From contig NZ_JADKRZ010000001.1 in assembly GCF_015350905.1 (NCBI RefSeq), positions 248,001 to 312,000 on the forward strand: a DNA stretch of 64,000 bases. The letters are read 5' to 3'. The position numbers were made by a program, and so were the translations under genes. Position 1 is the stretch's first letter. The number at the start of each line of letters is the position of its first letter. This DNA comes from Curtobacterium sp. VKM Ac-2865. Its GTDB lineage: Bacteria; Actinomycetota; Actinomycetes; Actinomycetales; Microbacteriaceae. This document shows positions 48,763-58,500 of the stretch, piece by piece. The notes below the pieces were generated by a model that had not been told where the DNA came from, searched no databases, and saw nothing but the letters and a program-made list of their open reading frames with translations.

Positions 48763-50324
48763 CCACGACGACCACCCCGCCGTCCGCGACGGTCCCCGAC
48801 AAGCCGCACACGACCTCCCGTCCGGAGTTCGACGGCCTGCTGGCGGACGGCCACCGCGTCGTCCCGGTGGTGCGCGCCCTCTACGCCGACAGCGAGACGC
48901 CGGTCGGCGTCTACCGGAAGCTCGCCGACGGCCGCCCCGGGTCGTTCCTGCTCGAGTCCGCCGGTCAGGGCGGCCTGTGGTCGCGCTGGTCCTTCGTCGG
49001 CGTGCGGAGCTACGGCGTCCTGACCCAGGACGGCGACCGGGCCGCGTGGATCGACACCGGCATGAGCGTCGACCGTGCCGTGGGCTCGCTCGACGGCGCA
49101 CCGCTCGAGGTCCTCGCGCGCCTGCACGAGCGCTGGGCCACGCCCCGCGTGCCGGGCACGCCGCCGCTCGTCGGCGGGACGGTCGGGTTCATCGGCTGGG
49201 AAGCCGTCCGGCAGCTCGAGCACCTGCCGAACGTGCCGCCGGCCGACTTCGAGGTGCCCGGGCAGTCCCTCGCCTTCGTCGCCGAGCTCGCCGCGCTGGA
49301 CCACCGCACCGGACTCGTCCTGCTCGTGGCCAGCGCCCTCAACGACGGCACCGACGACGCTGACGCGCTCTGGGCCGGTGCGCAGGAGCGCCTCGACCGG
49401 ATGCAGGCCGACCTCGTCCAGCCGAGCCCGGCCACCGTCGCCGAGGCCTTCGACATCGCCGAGCCCACCGCCAGGCACCGCACGACCCCGGTCGACTACA
49501 TGGCGTCCGTCGTGCGGTCGAAGGACTTCATCCGCGACGGCGACGTCTTCCAGGTCGTCATCTCGCAGCGGTTCGACCACGACGTCACGGCCGACCCGCT
49601 CGACGTCTACCGGGTCCTCCGCACGCTCAACCCGAGCCCGTACATGTACTTCCTGTCCATGGCCGACACCGCTGGCGAGCCGTTCTGGATCGTCGGCGCG
49701 TCGCCAGAGGCACTGGTCAAGGTGCAGGACGGCCGGGTGATCACGCACCCGATCGCCGGGTCCCGCCCCCGCGGAGCCACGCCAGAGGAAGACGTGCGCC
49801 TCGGCGAGGACCTGCTCGACGACCCCAAGGAGCGGGCCGAGCACCTGATGCTCGTGGACCTGTCCCGCAACGACCTGCAGAAGGTGTGCGAGCCCGGCAC
49901 CGTCGCGGTCACCGAGTTCATGACCGTCGAGCGCTTCAGCCACATCATGCACCTGGTGTCGAGCGTCGAGGGCGTCGTGCGGCCCGGACAGTCGGCGATC
50001 GACGTGTTCCGGGCGACGTTCCCGGCCGGCACGCTCTCCGGGGCGCCGAAGCCGCGTGCGCTGGAGATCATCGACGAGCTCGAGCCGGCCAAGCGCGGCG
50101 CGTACGCCGGGGTCGTCGGGTACTTCGACTTCGCCGGCGACGCCGACCTGGCGATCGCGATCCGGACGGCACTCATCAAGGACGGCGTCGCACGGGTGCA
50201 GGCAGGCGCCGGGCTCGTCGCCGACTCCGACCCCGCCACCGAGCACGCCGAGGCCGTCAACAAGGCCGCGGCGCCGCTCCGGGCCGTGGCCACCGCCAAC
50301 CGCATGCGCGAGGTCCGGTCATGA
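48759..50324 (+). CDS. trpE: anthranilate synthase component I
   Basis: Makes anthranilate from chorismate and an amino donor from TrpG. The 521-residue protein has the N-terminal domain with the Trp-feedback region LLESAGQGGLWSRWSFVGV, and the chorismate-binding domain with VFQVVISQRFD, HPIAGSRPRGATPEED, LMLVDLSRNDLQKVC and LSGAPKPRALEIIDELEP. ATG 48759 overlaps the hisI stop, giving a continuous his-trp operon. trpG and trpD are not in this window. Confidence 0.96.
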   Translation: MTTTTTPPSATVPDKPHTTSRPEFDGLLADGHRVVPVVRALYADSETPVGVYRKLADGRPGSFLLESAGQGGLWSRWSFVGVRSYGVLTQDGDRAAWIDTGMSVDRAVGSLDGAPLEVLARLHERWATPRVPGTPPLVGGTVGFIGWEAVRQLEHLPNVPPADFEVPGQSLAFVAELAALDHRTGLVLLVASALNDGTDDADALWAGAQERLDRMQADLVQPSPATVAEAFDIAEPTARHRTTPVDYMASVVRSKDFIRDGDVFQVVISQRFDHDVTADPLDVYRVLRTLNPSPYMYFLSMADTAGEPFWIVGASPEALVKVQDGRVITHPIAGSRPRGATPEEDVRLGEDLLDDPKERAEHLMLVDLSRNDLQKVCEPGTVAVTEFMTVERFSHIMHLVSSVEGVVRPGQSAIDVFRATFPAGTLSGAPKPRALEIIDELEPAKRGAYAGVVGYFDFAGDADLAIAIRTALIKDGVARVQAGAGLVADSDPATEHAEAVNKAAAPLRAVATANRMREVRS

Positions 50325-51049
50325 AGCGCACCCGACCGCTCGTCGTCGTCCTCGGCCTGGCCGTCGCCGGCATCGTGATGCTCTCGTGGACCCAGACCTG
50401 GTTCACGCTCCGCCTGGACGCCGCCGCCGCCGTGACCCCGACCGTCGTGGCCGACGGGGCCGCCGCGGTCCCGCAGTTCACGGCGCTGGCGATCGCCCTG
50501 CTCGCGCTGTTCCTCGCCATGACCATCGCCGGACGGGTCGTGCGGGTCGTCCTCGCCGGCATCGAGATCCTGCTCGGCCTGGGCATCGTCGTGTCCGGGG
50601 TGTCCGCCCTCAGCGACCCGGTGTCGGCCGCGCGTGGTGCCGTCGGCGAGGTCGCGGGCGTGAGCGACCTGGCGGCGGTGCGCCGCATCGTCACGAGCGT
50701 CCACGTGACCGCGTGGCCCGCCGTCGGCATCGCCGGGGGCGTCCTCGCGGTGCTGCTCGGCATCGTCGTGCTCGTCGTGCAGCGCTCCTGGCCCGGGCCG
50801 AGCCGCAAGTACGCCGCGACGCCCACCGCGACCGCGCCGAAGTCGGCCCCGGTCGAGCGTGACGCGATCGTCGACTGGGACGACCTCAGCGCCGGGCTCG
50901 ACCCGACGGACCCCGCCGACCCGGTCACCGTGACCGAGGCCGACCCCGTCCCCGTGACCGAGACGGACAGCCTCGGCACGGTAGGATCAGAGTCGCGTCG
51001 TACGACCGACGACGCCCACGACCATGAGGAGCACCGTGAGCACCACTGA
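50321..51049 (+). CDS. Trp biosynthesis-associated membrane protein
   Basis: 242 residues with four membrane helices (about 8-27, 50-69, 73-95 and 128-152) and a long acidic cytoplasmic tail rich in Asp, Thr and Pro, ending DAHDHEEHREHH. A family of this name lies between trpE and trpC in actinobacteria; no activity is known. The ATG overlaps the trpE stop (ATGA). A TAGGAT box inside this gene (50982) may start a shorter transcript for the next genes. Confidence 0.88.
   Translation: MKRTRPLVVVLGLAVAGIVMLSWTQTWFTLRLDAAAAVTPTVVADGAAAVPQFTALAIALLALFLAMTIAGRVVRVVLAGIEILLGLGIVVSGVSALSDPVSAARGAVGEVAGVSDLAAVRRIVTSVHVTAWPAVGIAGGVLAVLLGIVVLVVQRSWPGPSRKYAATPTATAPKSAPVERDAIVDWDDLSAGLDPTDPADPVTVTEADPVPVTETDSLGTVGSESRRTTDDAHDHEEHREHH
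50982..50987 (+). promoter_or_regulatory. internal -10 element in the Trp membrane-protein gene
   Basis: TAGGAT near the end of the coding region, about 50 bases before the HGxxPAAW gene. No clear -35. It could separate trpC-trpB-trpA from the his-trpE part. Confidence 0.3.
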
Positions 51050-51275
51050 GCCCGCAGATCTCGGCGAAGGCCACTCGCCGGCCGCCTGGACGTCCGTCAT
51101 CATCATGCTGGCGGGCTTCGCGATCGGGACGCTGTGCTTCTGGTTCGACATCGCCTGGGGCGTCTGGGCGTCCGCCGGCATCGTCGTGATCGGCCTCGTC
51201 GTCGGCTGGGTCATGGGGCGTGCCGGCTACGGCGTCAACGGTCCGAAGTACGTCGGCAAGCACCACAACGAGTAG
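51036..51275 (+). CDS. HGxxPAAW-family small membrane protein
   Basis: 79 residues. The family signature appears as GHSPAAWTSV, followed by two membrane helices (about 21-40 and 43-63) and a polar end (GYGVNGPKYVGKHHNE). Such small proteins sit between the Trp membrane gene and trpC in many actinobacteria; function unknown. GTG 51036 is chosen over the in-frame ATG at 51024 because AGGAG (51027-51031) lies just upstream. The start lies inside the end of the previous gene. Confidence 0.85.
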   Translation: MSTTEPADLGEGHSPAAWTSVIIMLAGFAIGTLCFWFDIAWGVWASAGIVVIGLVVGWVMGRAGYGVNGPKYVGKHHNE

Positions 51276-51282
51276 GGCGAGC

Positions 51283-52065
51283 ATGCCGAACGTGCTCGAG
51301 ACCCTCGTCGCGGGCGCGCTGGAGGACGCCGCCGCCCGTCGCCTCGACCGTCCGTACGCCGACGTCGAACGCGACCTCGACCGTGTGTCCTCCCCGCTCG
51401 ACGCCCTCGACTTCCTGTCGGCGGGGGAGCGCGTGAAGGTCCTCGCCGAGGTCAAGCGCGCCAGCCCCTCCCGCGGGTCGATGGCCCCGATCGAGGACCC
51501 GGCCGCCCTCGCCGCCGACTACGAGCGCGGCGGTGCCTCGGCGATCAGCGTGCTGACCGAGGGACGCAAGTTCCTCGGGTCGCTCGCCGACCTCGAGGCC
51601 GTGAAGGCCCGCGTGTCGGTGCCGGTGCTCCGCAAGGACTTCATCGCCGACCCGTACCAGGTCGTCGAGGCCCGCGCGGCGGGTGCCGACATCGTCCTGC
51701 TCATCGTCGCCGCGCTCGACCAGGCCCAGCTCGTCGAGCTGCACGGCCTGGCCGAGGAGCTCGGCATGCGCGTGCTGGTCGAGGCCCACTCCGCGGACGA
51801 ACTGTCCCGCGGGATCGACGCCGGAGCCCGGATCCTCGGCGTCAACGCCCGGGACCTCACCGACTTCTCGCTCGACCGCGACCTCTTCGGCTCCCTGGCC
51901 GACCGCATCCCCACCGGGGTCGTCCGGGTCGCCGAGTCCGCCGTGACCAGCCCCGCCGACGTCGCGCACTACCGGGCAGCCGGTGCCGACGTCGTCCTCG
52001 TCGGAGAGGCGCTGGTCACCGGCGCCGACCCGGCCGCAACGCTCGCGTCGTTCCTCGACGCCTGA
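51283..52065 (+). CDS. trpC: indole-3-glycerol phosphate synthase
   Basis: Ring closure step in tryptophan synthesis. The 260-residue TIM barrel has LAEVKRASPSRGSMAP, AISVLTEGRKFLGSL, PVLRKDFIADPYQV with the catalytic Lys, LVEAHSADEL, VNARDLTDF and RVAESAVTSPADV. It starts seven bases after the HGxxPAAW gene. It is not fused to trpF; the isomerase is probably supplied by a PriA-type HisA elsewhere, as in other actinobacteria. Confidence 0.96.
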   Translation: MPNVLETLVAGALEDAAARRLDRPYADVERDLDRVSSPLDALDFLSAGERVKVLAEVKRASPSRGSMAPIEDPAALAADYERGGASAISVLTEGRKFLGSLADLEAVKARVSVPVLRKDFIADPYQVVEARAAGADIVLLIVAALDQAQLVELHGLAEELGMRVLVEAHSADELSRGIDAGARILGVNARDLTDFSLDRDLFGSLADRIPTGVVRVAESAVTSPADVAHYRAAGADVVLVGEALVTGADPAATLASFLDA

Positions 52066-52113
52066 CCACCCCGTTCGCCGGGCGTCCGCGCCCGGCACCC
52101 CTGGAGCACCATC

Positions 52114-53328
52114 GTGACCTCACTCCGTGACCTCCACGGCCCGTACTTCGGTGACTTCGGCGGACGCTTCGTCCCCGAGTCGCTCGTGCTGGCCCTCGAC
52201 GAACTCGAAGCCGCCTTCCGCGAGGCCTGGGCAGACCCGGCCTTCCACGACGAGCTGGACACGCTGCAGCGCGACTACACCGGCCGCCCGTCGATCATCA
52301 CCGAGGTGCCGCGCTTCGCCAAGCACGCCGGCGGTGCCCGCGTGATCCTCAAGCGCGAGGACCTCAACCACACCGGCTCGCACAAGATCAACAACGTGCT
52401 CGGCCAGGCCCTCGTCGCGAAGCGCCTCGGCAAGACCCGCCTGATCGCCGAGACCGGCGCCGGCCAGCACGGCGTGGCCACCGCCACGGCCGCCGCGCTC
52501 TTCGGCATGGACTGCGTCGTCTACATGGGCGCCGTCGACACCGACCGCCAGGCGCTCAACGTCGCCAGGATGCGGCTGCTCGGCGCCGAGGTGATCCCGG
52601 TCGAGACGGGGTCGCGCACGCTGAAGGACGCCATCAACGACGCGCTCCGCGACTGGGTCGCCAACGTCGACTCGACGCACTACCTGCTCGGCACGGTCGC
52701 CGGACCCCACCCCTTCCCGGAGATGGTCCGTGAGTTCCACAAGGTGATCGGCGTCGAGGCCCGCCAGCAGGTCCTCGACCTCGTCGGCCGCCTGCCCGAC
52801 GCCGTCGCGGCGTGCGTGGGCGGCGGGTCCAACGCCATGGGCATCTTCGAGGCCTTCCTCGACGACGAGTCCGTTCGCCTCCTCGGCTACGAGGCCGGCG
52901 GCGACGGCGTCGAGACCGGTCGCCACGCGGCCAGCATCACCCTCGGCCGCGAGGGCGTGCTGCAGGGCGCCAAGTCGTACCTGATGCAGGACGAGGACGG
53001 CCAGACGATCGAGAGCCACAGCATCTCCGCCGGGCTCGACTACCCGAGCGTCGGGCCCGAGCACGCCTACCTGGCGTCGATCGGTCGCGCGCAGTACGAA
53101 CCCATCACCGACACCGAGGCGATGGAGGCCTTCCGTCTGCTGAGCCAGACCGAGGGCATCATCCCCGCGATCGAGTCGTCGCACGCCCTCGCCGGGGTCA
53201 TCAAGCTCGGCAAGGAGCTCGGCCCCGACGGCGTCATCCTGGTGAACCTCTCCGGGCGCGGCGACAAGGACGTGGCCTCGGCCAGCCGGTACTTCGGCAT
53301 CCTCGACGAGACGGCGGAGCAGCTGTGA
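52114..53328 (+). CDS. trpB: tryptophan synthase beta chain
   Basis: Condenses indole and serine with PLP. The 404-residue protein reads [19 protein letters not shown], the PLP Lys in [39 protein letters not shown], and the PLP phosphate loop [12 protein letters not shown]. It is the normal TrpB1 form. The GTG at 52114 follows CTGGAGCACC. The stop overlaps the trpA start (GTGA), which couples the two subunits. Confidence 0.97.
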   Translation: MTSLRDLHGPYFGDFGGRFVPESLVLALDELEAAFREAWADPAFHDELDTLQRDYTGRPSIITEVPRFAKHAGGARVILKREDLNHTGSHKINNVLGQALVAKRLGKTRLIAETGAGQHGVATATAAALFGMDCVVYMGAVDTDRQALNVARMRLLGAEVIPVETGSRTLKDAINDALRDWVANVDSTHYLLGTVAGPHPFPEMVREFHKVIGVEARQQVLDLVGRLPDAVAACVGGGSNAMGIFEAFLDDESVRLLGYEAGGDGVETGRHAASITLGREGVLQGAKSYLMQDEDGQTIESHSISAGLDYPSVGPEHAYLASIGRAQYEPITDTEAMEAFRLLSQTEGIIPAIESSHALAGVIKLGKELGPDGVILVNLSGRGDKDVASASRYFGILDETAEQL

Positions 53329-54119
53329 CCACCATCCGGACCGTCGCCACGACGATCGACCAGGCCAACACCGACCGTGCCGGTGCGGTGGTCGGGTACC
53401 TGCCCGCGGGCTTCCCGACGCTCGAGACCAGCATCGAGGCCGCCGTCGCCCTCGCCGAGAACGGCGTGGACGTCATCGAGCTCGGGCTGCCGTACTCGGA
53501 CCCCGTGATGGACGGCCCCGTCATCCAGCGCGCGGCCGAGGAGTCCCTGGCGAACGGCTTCCGCGTCGCGCAGGTCTTCGACGCCGTGCACGCCATCACC
53601 GAGCGCGTCGACGTCCCCGTCCTCGTGATGACGTACTGGAACCCCGTGCTCCGGTACGGCGTCGAGCGCTTCGCCGACGACCTCGTGCAGTCCGGCGCCG
53701 CCGGCCTGATCACCCCTGACCTCATCCCCGACGAAGGCGGCGCGTGGATGGACGCCTCGGAGCGCACCGGTCTCGACCGCGTGTTCCTCGCGGCGCCGTC
53801 CTCCTCGGACGTCCGCATGCACCAGGCCGTCGAGGCCAGCCGGGGATTCGTCTACGCCGTCTCCACGATGGGCGTCACCGGCGCGCGACTCGGCGTCGAC
53901 GTCGCCGCCCGCACGGTCGTCTCCCGACTCCGCGACGCGGGCGTCGCCCGCACCTGCGTCGGGCTCGGCATCTCGACCGCCGACCAGGTCGCCGAGGTCC
54001 TCGAGTACGCCGACGGCGCCATCGTCGGCTCGGCCTTCGTCCGCGCCCTCGCCGACCTCGGCGTCACCGGTGTCGGGCAGCGGGCCGCCGAGCTGACGGT
54101 CGGCGCCCAGCGCCGCTGA
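53325..54119 (+). CDS. trpA: tryptophan synthase alpha chain
   Basis: Cleaves indole-3-glycerol phosphate. The 264-residue barrel has [19 protein letters not shown], the catalytic Glu in [20 protein letters not shown] with the partner Asp, [14 protein letters not shown], and [20 protein letters not shown]. The GTG overlaps the trpB stop. A 22-bp hairpin after the stop ends the his-trp operon. Confidence 0.97.
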   Translation: MTTIRTVATTIDQANTDRAGAVVGYLPAGFPTLETSIEAAVALAENGVDVIELGLPYSDPVMDGPVIQRAAEESLANGFRVAQVFDAVHAITERVDVPVLVMTYWNPVLRYGVERFADDLVQSGAAGLITPDLIPDEGGAWMDASERTGLDRVFLAAPSSSDVRMHQAVEASRGFVYAVSTMGVTGARLGVDVAARTVVSRLRDAGVARTCVGLGISTADQVAEVLEYADGAIVGSAFVRALADLGVTGVGQRAAELTVGAQRR

Positions 54120-54138
54120 CGACCAGCAGTTCCTGACG

Positions 54139-54186
54139 GGAGGCCCGGTGCGGGTGAGCGGACCCGCTCACCCGCACCGGGCCTCC
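54139..54186 (+). terminator. 22-bp hairpin ending the his-trp operon
   Basis: Bases 54139-54160 are the exact reverse complement of 54165-54186, loop GACC. The left arm starts in GGGAGGC. It begins 20 bases after the trpA stop. Confidence 0.8.
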
Positions 54187-54256
54187 AGGCCTCCCGGCCT
54201 CCATCGCGGTTCCCACAGACACCGCCGTCGGTTCCTGACCACCGGACCACCCGCGC

Positions 54257-54262
54257 TACAGT
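54257..54262 (+). promoter_or_regulatory. -10 element of the lgt promoter
   Basis: TACAGT with a CTGACC -35-like box 16 bases upstream (54235-54240) lies after the trpA terminator and 75 bases before the lgt ATG. Confidence 0.5.
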
Positions 54263-54337
54263 GATCCGGGGTCGACGCGGGTCGACCCACCGCCCGGACG
54301 CACCGGCTGCGCAGCAACGAAAGGCGAGAGCACCTCC

Positions 54338-55327
54338 ATGCCCCTCCTGAGCATCCCGAGTCCCAGCACGGCCTGGCAGTACTTCGACCTGACGGCCTGG
54401 CTGCGCGACGTGTTCGGCTGGTCGCTGCCGCTCGACTTCCGCATCCACGCCTACGCGATCTGCATCCTCCTGGGGATCGTCGCCGCCGTGATCCTGACGA
54501 ACCGCCGCCTGAACGCCCGCGGTGTCGAGCGCTGGATCATCATCGACATCGCGATCTGGGCGGTGCCGTTCGGCATCGTCGGCGGTCGGCTCTTCCACGT
54601 CCTGACGCACTTCAGCGACTACTTCGGGCCCGGGCGCGACCCGTGGTCCTTCCTCTACATCTGGGAGGGCGGCCTGGCGATCTTCGGGGCGCTCATCCTC
54701 GGGTCCGTCGGCGCCTACTTCGGCTGCCGTCAGGTGGGGCTGCGCTTCACCGCGTTCCTCGACGCCGTCGCGCCGGCGATGCTGCTCGCGCAGGCCTTCG
54801 GCCGCCTCGGCAACTACTTCAACCACGAGCTGTTCGGCATGCCGACCAGCCTGCCGTGGGGGCTGCAGATCGAGTCCTCGAACGCCGCGTACCCGACCGG
54901 GCTGCCGGAGGGCACCCTGTTCCACCCGACGTTCCTCTACGAGATCATCTGGAACGTCGTCGGCGTCGCCGTGATCCTGCTCGTCGACCGCCGCTTCCAG
55001 CTGCAGTGGGGCCGTGTCCTCGCGCTGTACCTCATCTGGTACGGCATCGGGCGCTCCGTCCTCGAGTCGATCCGCGTCGACACGAGCGAGACCTTCTTCG
55101 GCGTCCGCACCAACGTGTGGGTCGCGTTCATCGCGATCCTGCTCGGCATCGTCATCTTCGTGGTGCAGTCCCGCCGGCACACCGGCAAGGAGCCGAGCCC
55201 CTACCTGCCGGGTCGCGAGCCGCGGTCGAAGTCCGTAGACTCGGACGACACCTACTCGGAGCACGACGACGACGTCCCCGTCGGCGCCGCTTCCGGCTCG
55301 GTCGCCACAGCAGTCGATCGTTCCTGA
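54338..55327 (+). CDS. lgt: prolipoprotein diacylglyceryl transferase
   Basis: Adds diacylglycerol to the lipobox cysteine of lipoproteins in the membrane. The 329-residue protein has seven membrane helices by eye and family motifs: FRIHAYAICILLGIVAAV, PFGIVGGRLFHVLTHFSDYF, EGGLAIFGALILGSVGAYF and LLAQAFGRLGNYFNHELFG. The C-terminal tail (about 275-329) is cytoplasmic and acidic. ATG 54338 has AGGCGAGAG upstream. The trp-lgt order is common in actinobacteria; lgt has its own promoter and terminator on its left. Confidence 0.96.
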   Translation: MPLLSIPSPSTAWQYFDLTAWLRDVFGWSLPLDFRIHAYAICILLGIVAAVILTNRRLNARGVERWIIIDIAIWAVPFGIVGGRLFHVLTHFSDYFGPGRDPWSFLYIWEGGLAIFGALILGSVGAYFGCRQVGLRFTAFLDAVAPAMLLAQAFGRLGNYFNHELFGMPTSLPWGLQIESSNAAYPTGLPEGTLFHPTFLYEIIWNVVGVAVILLVDRRFQLQWGRVLALYLIWYGIGRSVLESIRVDTSETFFGVRTNVWVAFIAILLGIVIFVVQSRRHTGKEPSPYLPGREPRSKSVDSDDTYSEHDDDVPVGAASGSVATAVDRS

Positions 55328-55549
55328 GGGAGCGGCCTGGCGCCGCCACCCGACCAGCACCACCCCGACGGGTCTGCCACAAGCGGACCCATCCTCCGCA
55401 CGACGTCCGGTACCCACCCGCTGACGCCGCGCACGGGCACCAGTTCCGCCCACCTCGAGCTCGCCCACCCCGGGTCCGGCCAGGTGGGGCGGAACGCACT
55501 ACCGGGCCACCGCTGTCCCTGTTCCACTTCCTCGTGAGGACGGTTCCCC
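55328..55549 (+). promoter_or_regulatory. structured leader upstream of gltB
   Basis: 222 bases with no gene. Two stems are visible: 55370-55377 with 55383-55390 (8 bp, one G-U, loop CACAA) and 55443-55455 with 55482-55495 (13 bp with one bulged G; GTTCCGCCCACCT with AGGTGGGGCGGAAC). A TAGACT box at 55236-55241 inside lgt could be the -10. GAGGA at 55536-55540 is the gltB ribosome-binding site. The first stem may instead be an lgt terminator. Confidence 0.4.
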
Positions 55550-58500
55550 ATGGCGCTCCTGCCACCCCAGTCCACGGCATCGGCCGCGCTCCTGCCGGCG
55601 CACCAGCGTTTCTCGGCGGTGCCGAAGGCCACCGGGATGTACGACCCGGCGAACGAGAAGGACGCCTGCGGTCTCGCGATGGTGGCGACGCTCCGCGGGA
55701 CGCCAGGGCACGACATCGTCGACGCCGCACTCGGTGCGCTGCGCAACCTCGAGCACCGCGGTGCCGTCGGTTCTGACGCGGGCACCGGTGACGGCGCCGG
55801 CATCCTCTGCCAGGTGCCGGACGCCTTCCTCCGTGACGCCGTGCCGTTCGACCTGCCCGCGGCGGGGGAGTACGCCGTCGGCACCGCTTACCTGCCGGTG
55901 GACGCCGACGACCGCGCCGCCGTGAAGGCCGCGATCGAGGCCACCGCCGACGACGAGGGCCTCCGCGTCCTCGGGTGGCGCGAGGTCCCGGTCCGCCCGG
56001 AGGTCCTCGGCACCCTGGCCCGCGCCGCGATGCCGGCGTTCGAGCAGCTCTTCGTGGCGTCGACCCGCCACGACGAGCAGGGCGCCGCGTGGAACGGCAT
56101 CGCGCTGGACCGCCAGGCGTTCCGGATGCGCAAGCGCGTCGAGCGCGAGCGCGAGGTCTACTTCATGTCGCTGTCCGCCCGGACGATGGTCTACAAGGGC
56201 ATGGTCACGACGCTGCAGCTCGAGCCCTTCTACCCCGACCTCAGTGACGAGCGCTTCGCCTCGAAGCTGGCGATCGTGCACTCCCGGTACTCGACGAACA
56301 CCTTCCCGTCGTGGCCGCTCGCCCAGCCGTTCCGCACGCTCGCGCACAACGGTGAGATCAACACCGTCCGCGGCAACCGGAACTGGATGCGCGCGCGGCA
56401 GTCGCAGCTCGAGAGCGACGTGCTCGGCGACATGGCGCCGCTGCTGCCGATCGTCAGCCCCGGTGCGAGCGACTCCGCGTCGTTCGACGAGACCCTCGAG
56501 CTCCTGACCCTGTCCGGCCGTTCGCTCCCGCACGCGGTGTCGATGATGGTGCCGGAAGCGTGGGAGAACCAGCTCGACATGGACCCCGACCTGCGGGCGT
56601 TCTACGAGTACCACTCGATGCTCATGGAGCCGTGGGACGGCCCCGCTGCCATCACCTTCACCGACGGCTCGCTCGTCGGCGCCACGCTCGACCGCAACGG
56701 GCTGCGTCCCGGACGGTTCTTGGTGACCGACGACGGGCTCATCGTGATGGGCTCGGAGACCGGTGTGATCGACGTGCCCGCGTCCAAGGTCGTCCGCAAG
56801 GGCCGTCTCCGCCCGGGCCGGCTCTTCCTGGTCGACACCGAGGCCGGCCGCATCATCGAGGACGACGAGGTCAAGCAGGGCCTGGCGTCGTCCGGGCCGT
56901 GGAGCGAGTGGCTCGAGGCCGGGCGCATCAACCTGCGCGACCTCCCCGAGCGCGAGCACATCGTGCACACCCCGGCGTCGGTCACCCGTCGCCAGCGGGC
57001 CTTCGGCTACACCGAGGAAGAGGTCCGCATCCTGCTGCGGCCGATGGCCCAGGCCGGTGCAGAGCCGCTCGGCGCCATGGGGTCGGACACGCCCATCGCG
57101 GTGCTCTCCGAGCGCCCCCGGCTGCTGTTCGACTACTTCACGCAGCAGTTCGCTCAGGTGACGAACCCGCCGCTCGACTCGATCCGCGAGCAGGTCATCA
57201 CCTCGATGGGCCTCGGGCTCGGTCCGGAGCGCAACCTGCTCGACGCCGGTCCCGAGCACGCGAAGCAGATCGTGCTCGACTTCCCGGTCATCGACAACGA
57301 CCAGCTCGCCAAGGTGCAGCACTTCGAGAGCGACTCCGGCCGGCACCTCTCGGTGACGATCAAGGGCCTGTACCGCGTCGACGCCGGCGAGCAGGCCATG
57401 GAGCAGCGGCTCCAAGCCGTGTGCGTCGAGGTCGACGAGGCCATCGAGGCCGGCAAGCAGTTCATCGTGCTCTCCGACCGCGACGGCAACGCCGAGAACG
57501 CGCCGATCCCGAGCCTGCTGCTGCTCGCCGCCGTGCACCACCACCTGATCCGGACCGAGCAGCGGATGAAGGCCGGGCTCATCGTCGAGGCCGGCGACGT
57601 GCGCGAGGTCCACCACGTGGCGACCCTCATCGGCTACGGCGCCTCGGCGATCAACCCGTACCTCGCCATGGAGACCTGCGAGAACCTCGTGCGCTCCGGC
57701 ATGATCAGCGGGATCACCCCCGAGCAGGCCGTGAAGAACGTGATCAAGGCGCTCGGCAAGGGCGTGCTGAAGATCATGTCGAAGATGGGCATCTCGACGG
57801 TGTCGAGCTACGCCGGTGCGCAGGCGTTCGAGGCCGTCGGGCTCAGCCAGGCGTTCGTGGACCGCTACTTCACCGGCACCTCGTCGATCCTCGGTGGCGT
57901 CGACATCGACGTGATCGCCAAGGAGAACGCCCAGCGGCACCAGCAGGCCTACCCGCTGGACGGCTCGGTCGTCGCGCACGAGCGCCTGCAGACCGGCGGC
58001 GAGTACCAGTGGCGCCGACAGGGTCCGCCGCACCTGTTCAACCCGGACACGGTGTTCCGCCTGCAGCACGCCACGCGCTCGCGCCGGTACGACATCTTCC
58101 GCGAGTACTCCAGGGCCGTGGACGAACAGGCCGAGGAGCTCATGACGCTCCGCGGGCTGTTCCGGTTCAAGCAGGGCGAGCGCACCCCGGTGTCGCTCGA
58201 GGACGTCGAGCCGATCGAGTCGATCGTCAAGCGTTTCAACACCGGCGCCATGTCGTACGGCTCCATCTCCAAGGAAGCCCACGAGACCCTCGCGATCGCG
58301 ATGAACCGGCTCGGTGGCCGGTCGAACACGGGCGAGGGCGGCGAGGACGTCGACCGCCTGCTCGACCCCGAGCGCCGCAGCGCGATCAAGCAGGTCGCGT
58401 CCGGGCGCTTCGGCGTGACGAGCATGTACCTGACCCACGCGACGGACATCCAGCTGAAGATGGCCCAGGGCGCCAAGCCCGGCGAGGGCGGCCAGCTGCC

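Noticed and set aside
51024..51275. ATG 51024 as start of the HGxxPAAW gene
   Set aside because: GTG 51036 has AGGAG at a proper distance; the ATG would place that site inside the coding region.
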